A stretch of DNA of 6,221 nucleotides from an uncultured Bacteroidales bacterium (GTDB lineage: Bacteria > Bacteroidota > Bacteroidia > Bacteroidales > Muribaculaceae). Under the pieces are notes generated by a model, which searched no databases, was not told the DNA's origin, and saw only the letters and a list, made by a program, of their open reading frames with translations. Positions 1-5,467 of this stretch are shown piece after piece (the stretch's first letter is position 1; every line of letters starts with the position of its first letter). Where the stretch lies: the NCBI GenBank assembly GCA_900554845.1, contig USIY01000139.1, positions 1 to 6,221 of the forward strand, written 5' to 3'. A program made the position numbers and the translations under genes.

Positions 1-1576
1 ACACATCATCGATCACGGACTGCATGCCGCGCTCCTTCAGTAGTTCCACGGCGGCTCGGAATGCGATGAATTCATGCATGCGGCTCATGTCGATTCCGTA
101 GCAATCGGGGAAACGCACTTGCGGGGAGGAGGAAACTACGACAATCTTTTTGGGGTTGAGTCTGTCCAGAATGCGGATGATCGATTCCCGGAGGGTAGTG
201 CCGCGCACAATGCTGTCGTCGATCACTACAAGATTGTCGTCGGAATTTACGGAACCGTAAGTCACATCATAGACGTGTGCCGCGAGATCGTTGCGCGTTG
301 CGCCTTCAGCGATGAAAGTGCGTAGCTTTATATCCTTTATCGCCACTTTTTCCTTGCGTACGCGCCGGCGCAGCACTTTGTCGATGTTCTCGTCAGTGAG
401 CTGTCCAGTGGACGACAGATGGTGAATTTCATCTATTTTCGAGCGTATGAGGTGATTTTCCAATCCTTCCACGAGGCCGTAGAAAGCCACTTCCGCCGTA
501 TTTGGAATGAAGGACACTACAGTGTGGTCAATGTCGTCGTCGATGGCCTTGAGTACACGTGGCACAAGATTTATGCCCAGGTTCTTGCGTTCCACATATA
601 TGTCCTTGTCGGAGCCTCGGGAGAAGTAAATGCGTTCGAACGAACATTTTTGGTTTTTGCCTTCCGGAAGGATTTGCTCTACACGCCAGGAACCGTCGCG
701 GTCTACGATTATGGCTGAGCCCGGAGCAAGTTCGCGCACGTCTTCCACGGAAGTGTCGAAGGCGGTTTGGATAACCGGTCGTTCGGAAGTGACCACTACA
801 ACTTCATCGTCGGCGTAATAGAATGCCGGACGAATTCCGTTGGGGTCGCGCATTGCGAACATATCGCCGTTACCCACAATGCCGCATATCACATACCCAC
901 CGTCCCAGGTGGGAGAGCAGCGGTGGAGCATATTGCTTACGTTCAGATCGCGGGCAATGGCATGCGACAACGGCAGTCCGCGCAGGCCTGCGCCATGATG
1001 CACCGAGAACAGACGTTCGTTTTCACGATCCAAGGCGTGTCCTAATTGTTCCAGAAGCAGGAAAGTGTCCGCCAACAGGCGGGGATGCTGGCCTGTGGCC
1101 GTGATGCTGTTGAAAATTTCATCGACATTCGTCATGTTGAAGTTGCCGCAAAGGAGCATGTTGCGCGAGCTCCAGTTGTTGCGGCGCAGGAATGGATGTA
1201 CGTATGAAATTCCCGAACGTCCGGTGGTGGAGTAGCGCAGATGCCCCATGTACACTTCCCCTATAAAAGGAAGTCCGGAGTCACTGCTGTCATGACTCCG
1301 GGCTTCTTCGATGGTGCGCCCTATGTTGGCGAACACCTCGCGTATGGCATCATTTCCCTGCGCACGCTCGCGGAAGATATACTCGCTGCCGGGTTGGACG
1401 TCCATCCGGACGCAGCCGACGCCGGCTCCCTCTTGTCCGCGATTATGCTCCTTTTCCATCAGGAGATAAAGTTTGTTGAGTCCGTAAAATTCCGACCCAT
1501 ACTTCTTTTTATAATAGGACAGAGGCTTCAGAAGGCGAATCATTGCGATTCCACATTCATGCTTTATCAGTTCCAT
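1..1576 (-). CDS. PurF-family amidophosphoribosyltransferase (class II glutamine amidotransferase), long Bacteroidales form, C-terminus cut by the window edge
   Basis: Enzymes of this family take ammonia from glutamine and transfer it to PRPP, giving 5-phosphoribosylamine, the first committed step of purine synthesis in the cytoplasm. The visible 525 residues begin MELIKHECGIA, so a 7-residue propeptide would expose the nucleophile Cys8. The glutaminase domain shows HNRGQEGAG (44-52), HLRYSTTG (112-119, with the glutamine-binding Arg114) and GNFNMTN (144-150, the oxyanion loop). A phosphoribosyltransferase domain follows, with CSFERIYFSRGSD (311-323), the PRPP motif VVIDDSIVRGTT (450-461) and DCYGIDM (491-497). 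The start is the ATG at 1576: the Cys fits a short propeptide and an in-frame TAA lies at 1609-1607. From memory, Bacteroidales proteins of this type are about 630 residues, so roughly 100 are missing beyond position 1. It is clearly longer and more divergent than canonical PurF and could be a paralogue rather than the main purine enzyme. Family assignment is firm; the exact role is less so. Confidence 0.9.
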   Translation of the reverse strand, partial: MELIKHECGIAMIRLLKPLSYYKKKYGSEFYGLNKLYLLMEKEHNRGQEGAGVGCVRMDVQPGSEYIFRERAQGNDAIREVFANIGRTIEEARSHDSSDSGLPFIGEVYMGHLRYSTTGRSGISYVHPFLRRNNWSSRNMLLCGNFNMTNVDEIFNSITATGQHPRLLADTFLLLEQLGHALDRENERLFSVHHGAGLRGLPLSHAIARDLNVSNMLHRCSPTWDGGYVICGIVGNGDMFAMRDPNGIRPAFYYADDEVVVVTSERPVIQTAFDTSVEDVRELAPGSAIIVDRDGSWRVEQILPEGKNQKCSFERIYFSRGSDKDIYVERKNLGINLVPRVLKAIDDDIDHTVVSFIPNTAEVAFYGLVEGLENHLIRSKIDEIHHLSSTGQLTDENIDKVLRRRVRKEKVAIKDIKLRTFIAEGATRNDLAAHVYDVTYGSVNSDDNLVVIDDSIVRGTTLRESIIRILDRLNPKKIVVVSSSPQVRFPDCYGIDMSRMHEFIAFRAAVELLKERGMQSVIDDV

Positions 1577-1601
1577 TTTGTATTTGTTCAAAAACAAAAT
1601 G

Positions 1602-1633
1602 CAAAATTAATTTCTCAGACTGAAAAATGCAAA
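1602..1633 (-). promoter_or_regulatory. Candidate Bacteroides-type promoter for the PurF-like gene
   Basis: On the minus strand TTTG (1633-1630) is followed by a 20-nt spacer and TAATTTTG (1609-1602). This matches the known Bacteroides primary sigma pattern of a -33 TTTG/TTG and a -7 TAnnTTTG. The -7 box ends 25 nt before the ATG at 1576, so transcription would start roughly 20 nt upstream of the gene. No Shine-Dalgarno sequence is seen in the A-rich leader, which is normal for this phylum. The region is AT-rich, so chance matches are possible, but the spacing and position are right. Confidence 0.6.
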
Positions 1634-1675
1634 AAAACTGAATGACGGAAATGTTAAAAATGCGGATATGTCTAT

Positions 1676-1690
1676 TCCGATATATTCGGA
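1676..1690 (-). terminator. Small hairpin after the polyprenyl synthase gene (weak terminator or operator-like palindrome)
   Basis: Directly after the stop codon of the polyprenyl synthase the minus strand reads TCCGA-ATATA-TCGGA, a perfect 5-bp stem with a 5-nt loop. A further TCCG lies about 10 nt downstream and could pair with the second arm instead, just before CATTTTT. The stem is short and the T tract is offset, so termination would be weak. It may also be a protein-binding palindrome or chance. Confidence 0.25.
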
Positions 1691-2665
1691 TCAGCGGTCG
1701 CGGGATATTATGTAATCAAATATTGCCCGGAAAGCCTCTTTGGAATCGGAATCGGGCATAGGAGCGATGATTTCCTCGGCCTCCCGCTGCATGTTCCTCA
1801 TCACAGCGTAAGCCGCGTCGATGCCGCCGTTATCTTTTGCGAACTCCACAAGTAGATCTATCTGCTCTTTCTCAAGGTTGTCCCGGCGTATCAGTGATTT
1901 CATTTCCTCCGACAGAACGGCCGGCGCTTTCTGCAGGGCCAGAAGCAACGGCAACGTGACTTTGCCTTCGCGCAGATCATTGCCTGTGGGCTTGCCTATC
2001 TGTGGGTTGGGGTAATAATCAAAAATGTCGTCCTTGATCTGGAAGCAAAGACCCAACAGTTCGGCGTAGCGTTCCATCGGCGCCCTATATTCCATCGGCG
2101 CGCCTCCGACTTCCATACCCATCCGGACGCAATTCATGAAGAGCGAGGCGGTTTTCTGCCGGATTACAGTGAAATACTTCTCGGTGTCGAAGCAGTGGTC
2201 GCGCACGGTCGTGATCTGGTCGATTTCACCGAGCGACAGCACTGTCCCCAATTCCGACAACGCCGAGACAACGTTGATGTTACCCGAACGTATCCCTACG
2301 GCAAGTGCGTTGGATACAAAATAGTCTCCCACAAGCACCGCCACATGATTGCCCATGGTGGCGTTTACCGTGGGGCGTCCGCGCCGCAAGGATGTCTCGT
2401 CGACAATGTCGTCGTGAATCAGCGAGGCATTATGGAGTATCTCCAACGCGGCGCCCGCGCACAGGACTTTGTCGCTGACATCGCCGAACATTTTTGCGCC
2501 CAGAATCACAAGCATGGGACGTATCTGTTTCCCTTTGACCTCAAGATAATGCATAACTATGCTGTCCATTATCTCGTTGTGGGTGTGCAGACTGTCGACG
2601 ATGAGGTCGTTCATCGCCTTCAATTCCGGGGCCAGTCGCCGCTGGATGTTTTTCATTTGCTCCAT
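1691..2665 (-). CDS. Long-chain trans-polyprenyl diphosphate synthase
   Basis: This 324-residue protein condenses isopentenyl diphosphate units onto an allylic primer; in Bacteroidota the long all-trans product normally becomes the menaquinone side chain. It has the usual length and all hallmarks of class I polyprenyl synthases. These are GKQIRP (45-50), the first Asp-rich motif DDIVD (85-89) followed by RRGRPT, the second Asp-rich region FQIKDDIFD (208-216), and GKPTGNDLREGKVTLP (224-239). The residues just before the first Asp-rich motif are small (Ala and Ser at -5 and -4) rather than aromatic. That is known to favour long products over farnesyl or geranylgeranyl diphosphate, so I infer an IspB-like chain of about 8-11 units. 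The ATG at 2665 was chosen; a GTG at 2674 lies inside the candidate -7 box, and an ATG at 2656 is an alternative. The gene follows the acyl-CoA synthetase by 45 bp and is probably transcribed from its own promoter, possibly with readthrough. Exact product length cannot be read from sequence. Confidence 0.95.
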   Translation of the reverse strand: MEQMKNIQRRLAPELKAMNDLIVDSLHTHNEIMDSIVMHYLEVKGKQIRPMLVILGAKMFGDVSDKVLCAGAALEILHNASLIHDDIVDETSLRRGRPTVNATMGNHVAVLVGDYFVSNALAVGIRSGNINVVSALSELGTVLSLGEIDQITTVRDHCFDTEKYFTVIRQKTASLFMNCVRMGMEVGGAPMEYRAPMERYAELLGLCFQIKDDIFDYYPNPQIGKPTGNDLREGKVTLPLLLALQKAPAVLSEEMKSLIRRDNLEKEQIDLLVEFAKDNGGIDAAYAVMRNMQREAEEIIAPMPDSDSKEAFRAIFDYIISRDR

Positions 2666-2673
2666 TGCGACCA

Positions 2674-2704
2674 CAAAATTAGCAAAAAATCATAAAACAC
2701 ACAA
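2674..2704 (-). promoter_or_regulatory. Candidate Bacteroides-type promoter for the polyprenyl synthase gene
   Basis: Minus-strand TTG (2704-2702), a 20-nt spacer and TAATTTTG (2681-2674) fit the Bacteroides -33/-7 consensus. The -7 box ends only 8 nt before the ATG at 2665. The transcript would therefore begin at or within a few bases of that codon, leaving a leaderless message or a start at the ATG at 2656. It fills almost the whole 45-bp gap between the two genes. Confidence 0.55.
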
Positions 2705-2710
2705 TACATA

Positions 2711-4528
2711 TCAATAAGAGTACATCGCCTCTATCTGCGCGGCGTAATTGCGGGCCACTATAGGACGGCGCACTTTCATGGTGTTGGTGACTTCTCCGTT
2801 CATTATCGAGAAATGGTGCGGCAGGAGGGTGATTCTCTTTATTTTCTCGTATTCGGCGATATCTTTCTGATAATTCTGTACCTGGCTCATGATAAACTCC
2901 ACCACCTTTGGATTCTTCACCAATTGTTCGGTGTCTTCTCCGTCAAGGCCTTTTTCGGCGGCCCATTTTCTCAGCTGCGACAGATTCGGCACCACCAGGG
3001 CGGTGACAAACTTACGCTGATCGCCGATTACGGCCACCTCGTCTATGTATTTGTTCTCGGCCAGTCGGGATTCCATCATCTGCGGGGCTATGTACTTTCC
3101 GTTGGAAGTCTTGAAAAGGTCCTTTACGCGTTCCGTAAGTACAAGCGCTCCACTGGCGGTGAAGTGGCCGGCGTCACCGGTCCGGAAATATCCGTCCTCG
3201 GTGAAGGCGGCCGCGTTGGCCTCCGGATTTTCGTAATAGCCGGGCGTCACTGTTCCTCCTTTTACCAATATCTCTCCGTTCGTGTCTATCCGGACCTTTA
3301 TACCGGGCAATGGAATTCCCACGGTGCCGATTTCCCACCCCACGTCAGGAAAACAGGAAACGGTGGCTGTGGTCTCGCTCAGACCGTACCCGATAATGAC
3401 GTTGATTCCCACCGAGCGCATGAACTCGCAGATGGTGTCGGAGAGGGGGGCGCCTGCCGTAGGGTAGAAGTTGGGATTGGGGATGCCGATGGCATCCTTG
3501 AGTTTCTGGAAGACTCTCCGGTTCCAGAACTGATATTCTTTCTCCACAAGCCACGGGGCCTGTTTGCCTACACGTACATACTTTATGTTCCGTTTTTTCC
3601 CTATTGCAATAGCGCGGTTCACCATCCAGCGTTGCGTGCGGCTCATGCCGGCGATCTTTTCCTTGACTCCGGCGTAGACTTTCTCCCAGAACCGCGGCAC
3701 ACAGCACATCACGCTCGGATGTACGTCGTGGATGGTGTCCTGAATCAGACGGGGATCATAATTCACGGCGATAGGCACACCCTTGCTCAAGAGGAAAAAG
3801 CACCATGCCTTCTCCAGAATATGGCTCATGGGGAGGAAAGCCATGGAAAGGTCGCGGTCCGACAGCCCTTTGAGCAGTTTCATGTGCTTGTCGATGCATT
3901 CGTCGTAATTGTGGTGGGTGATCACCACCCCTTTGGGCTCGCCGGTGGTGCCGGAGGTATAAATCAGGGTGGCCATGTCTTCCGGGAGTCCACGTTCCAT
4001 TCGCGCGGAGACTTCGGCGACCACGTCATTGTCGGCCTGCATGCCGATGCGGATGAAGTCGTCCCAGAATATGGAGACTGTGTCGTCCTCGCGGAGCGTC
4101 AGGCCGTCGTTCTTGAAGATCACGATCTTCATGATCTGCCCGGGATGGGCTTTCCAGTATTCATAAGCCATGGGGTACTGGTGCTTGTCGCCGACAAACA
4201 GCACGCGGGCCTTTCCGTTGGACACTATGAAATCATACTGGGATTGGACCGACGAGGAATATATGGGTATGACGGCGATTCTGTTCCGGAACGCCCCGAA
4301 TTCAGTGATGAGGATCTGGGGCGTGTTGGGCGAGCATACCGCGACGGTGTCTTTCTCCAGAAGTCCCATGGCGGCCAATGCCTTGCCGGCCACTTCCACC
4401 TGGACCGCGAATTCCGCCCATGATGTCGACAGCCATTCGCCGTCTTTCCGCCAGCAAAAGCGATACGCCTCGCGCTCGCCGTATTTTTCCGCCTGACGGC
4501 TTATGATTTCTACTAATCTATTGGCCAT
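2711..4528 (-). CDS. Long-chain fatty acid--CoA ligase (AMP-forming acyl-CoA synthetase, FadD-like)
   Basis: This 605-residue cytoplasmic, possibly membrane-associated enzyme activates fatty acids to acyl-CoA through an acyl-adenylate. It shows the adenylate-forming motifs in order: the P-loop IYTSGTTGEPKG (189-200), NFYPTAGAPLS (353-363), YGLSETTAT (381-389), GYFRTGD (446-452), the fatty-acyl-CoA-synthetase signature DLFKTSNGKYIAP (470-482), and a C-terminal NTMKVRR whose Lys585 is the expected catalytic lysine. No membrane segment is evident. About 600 residues matches the long-chain synthetase branch rather than acetyl-CoA synthetases or shorter aryl-CoA ligases. The ATG at 4528 is chosen over a TTG two codons earlier, because MANRLVEI is a natural N-terminus and no Shine-Dalgarno sequence favours the TTG. 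The upstream spacer holds a candidate -7 box and an inverted repeat, hinting at regulation separate from the SDR gene. Acyl chain preference cannot be judged; a bile-acid or other carboxylic acid substrate is possible but less likely. Confidence 0.95.
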   Translation of the reverse strand: MANRLVEIISRQAEKYGEREAYRFCWRKDGEWLSTSWAEFAVQVEVAGKALAAMGLLEKDTVAVCSPNTPQILITEFGAFRNRIAVIPIYSSSVQSQYDFIVSNGKARVLFVGDKHQYPMAYEYWKAHPGQIMKIVIFKNDGLTLREDDTVSIFWDDFIRIGMQADNDVVAEVSARMERGLPEDMATLIYTSGTTGEPKGVVITHHNYDECIDKHMKLLKGLSDRDLSMAFLPMSHILEKAWCFFLLSKGVPIAVNYDPRLIQDTIHDVHPSVMCCVPRFWEKVYAGVKEKIAGMSRTQRWMVNRAIAIGKKRNIKYVRVGKQAPWLVEKEYQFWNRRVFQKLKDAIGIPNPNFYPTAGAPLSDTICEFMRSVGINVIIGYGLSETTATVSCFPDVGWEIGTVGIPLPGIKVRIDTNGEILVKGGTVTPGYYENPEANAAAFTEDGYFRTGDAGHFTASGALVLTERVKDLFKTSNGKYIAPQMMESRLAENKYIDEVAVIGDQRKFVTALVVPNLSQLRKWAAEKGLDGEDTEQLVKNPKVVEFIMSQVQNYQKDIAEYEKIKRITLLPHHFSIMNGEVTNTMKVRRPIVARNYAAQIEAMYSY

Positions 4529-4539
4529 ATGCAACTGTT

Positions 4540-4570
4540 CAAAATTAATTTAATTGAAGTAACTGTGGAA
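4540..4570 (-). promoter_or_regulatory. Candidate promoter for the acyl-CoA synthetase gene (good -7, poor -33)
   Basis: TAATTTTG (4547-4540) matches the Bacteroides -7 consensus and ends 11 nt before the ATG at 4528. At the expected -33 distance only TTC (4570-4568) is present instead of TTG, so the promoter looks weak or activator-dependent. The 12-mer AAATTAATTTTG here is identical to that before the PurF-like gene. Confidence 0.45.
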
Positions 4571-4590
4571 TTAGTTTTGAGCAGTTACTT
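4557..4590. repeat. Inverted repeat AAGTAACTG / CAGTTACTT with a 16-nt spacer, upstream of the acyl-CoA synthetase gene
   Basis: The arms at 4557-4565 and 4582-4590 are perfect 9-bp reverse complements with centres 25 bp apart. They bracket the position where the -33 element of the acyl-CoA synthetase promoter should be: one arm falls between -33 and -7, the other just upstream of -33. No T tract follows on either strand, so this is not a typical intrinsic terminator. A dimeric regulator site or a leader hairpin from an upstream transcript are the two plausible readings. Confidence 0.45.
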
Positions 4591-4660
4591 GAGTCTGAAT
4601 GATAAGGATACAGTGGAACCATCTCATTATAATATACAAACAACGGGAAGAGAGGTTTGG

Positions 4661-5467
4661 TTACCGCGTTATGCCGCGGTCGAGCATTTTGTGCTTTACC
4701 ATCATTCTGACGGGAGTGGGAGTGACGCCCACCGCCACAATAGCCAGCCTGTTCAGAAAGCCGTTGATATATTGTTTGCGGCCGCGGAGCATACGGTCCA
4801 CGGCCTTTCGTACGAATTTTTCCGGCGTCTGCACCGCATGGATGTCGACGGCGAGTTTCATCAGATTTTTCGGAAGTCCGAACAAGTCGGTCGCTATTCC
4901 GCCGGGACAAGCCACGGTTACTGATACCTTCCGGTCGCGCATTTCATAGTGCAGCGCGCGTGAAAACACACGGATATACGCCTTTGTGGCGGAGTACATG
5001 GCGATGCCGGGCATGGGCATCCAGCATGACATTGACGACATATTCAGGATGCGGCCGCCGCCACGGGCCGCGAAACGTTCGGCGAAAGTCCTGCTAAGCA
5101 TCGTTACGGCCCGGCAATGCAGGTCCAGAAAGCAGTTAAGTTTCCTTTCGGAAGTCTTGCCGACGGTCTCGAAACTGAAAATGCCGGCGTTGTTCACCAG
5201 CATGTCCAGGTCAAGTCCCTGACTGTCTATGAAAGATATGATCTTCCTGTCGGCGTCGGGGTCGGTGAGATCGCAGAAAAAAGGAACGGCTTTCACTCCG
5301 AATTCTCCGGACACCTCCGAGGCGGTTCGCTGAATAATGCCGTCCTGATTGGACACCATCACCAGATCGGCGCCGCGACGGGCGAATTCTCGGCAGAAGC
5401 ACAATCCGATGCCGCTGCTCGCCCCCGTCACAAGTACAGTATGTCCTTTAAGATTATTTTTGTCCAT
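4661..5467 (-). CDS. Short-chain dehydrogenase/reductase (SDR), NAD(P)-dependent
   Basis: This 268-residue classical SDR should oxidise or reduce a hydroxyl/carbonyl group with NAD(P)(H). The Rossmann glycine motif TGASSGIG lies at 14-21, DLTD at 66-69, NNAG at 92-95, and the active site is Ser145, Tyr158 and Lys162 within NMSSMS...YSATK. CPGGIATDLF (187-196) is the usual PG cofactor loop. The position normally held by the catalytic-tetrad Asn seems to be Asp115 (LDLHCRAV). The C-terminus has a hydrophobic stretch (about 237-254) and a basic tail, as in SDRs that lie against membranes or take lipid substrates. The start is the ATG at 5467, preceded by AAGGAA at 5477-5472; the longer reading to 5563 runs back into the oxidoreductase gene and adds residues that are not SDR-like. 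It overlaps the upstream oxidoreductase by 14 bp, so the two are very likely co-translated. The substrate is unknown. Confidence 0.93.
   Translation of the reverse strand: MDKNNLKGHTVLVTGASSGIGLCFCREFARRGADLVMVSNQDGIIQRTASEVSGEFGVKAVPFFCDLTDPDADRKIISFIDSQGLDLDMLVNNAGIFSFETVGKTSERKLNCFLDLHCRAVTMLSRTFAERFAARGGGRILNMSSMSCWMPMPGIAMYSATKAYIRVFSRALHYEMRDRKVSVTVACPGGIATDLFGLPKNLMKLAVDIHAVQTPEKFVRKAVDRMLRGRKQYINGFLNRLAIVAVGVTPTPVRMMVKHKMLDRGITR
4663..4680. repeat. 6-bp palindromic stem overlapping the SDR stop codon
   Basis: ACCGCG (4663-4668) and CGCGGT (4675-4680) are perfect reverse complements around a 6-nt loop. They cover the last codons and part of the stop codon of the SDR. A GC-rich hairpin at the 3' end of a gene could stabilise the message, but no T run follows in the direction of transcription, so it is not a standard intrinsic terminator. 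Codon constraint alone could produce it. Confidence 0.3.

Noticed and set aside
1241..1645. A 134-codon plus-strand open frame over the start of the PurF-like gene
   Set aside because: It is antisense to the conserved glutaminase domain, has no recognisable motif, and runs through the PurF-like promoter region.
2813..4423. A 536-codon open frame on the plus strand, antisense to the acyl-CoA synthetase
   Set aside because: It lies wholly opposite a gene with all family motifs. Its translation is rich in His, Gly and Val with no recognisable domain, which is typical of the antisense shadow of a GC-biased gene.
4540..4558. AT-rich TTCAA/TTGAA palindrome-like stretch next to the acyl-CoA synthetase -7 box
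   Set aside because: The arms are only 5 bp and the interior is simple AT sequence. The -7 box explains the conserved part better.
4545..4622. A 25-residue minus-strand reading frame in the spacer before the acyl-CoA synthetase (MVPLYPYHSD...), plus an 18-residue one in another frame
   Set aside because: Neither has a ribosome binding site, runs of one amino acid typical of attenuators, or a recognisable sequence. The longer one ends within the candidate -7 box, so it is probably chance.
4663..4680. Reading the hairpin at the SDR stop codon as an intrinsic terminator
   Set aside because: No T tract follows on the minus strand; the bases after the stem are AACCAAACC.
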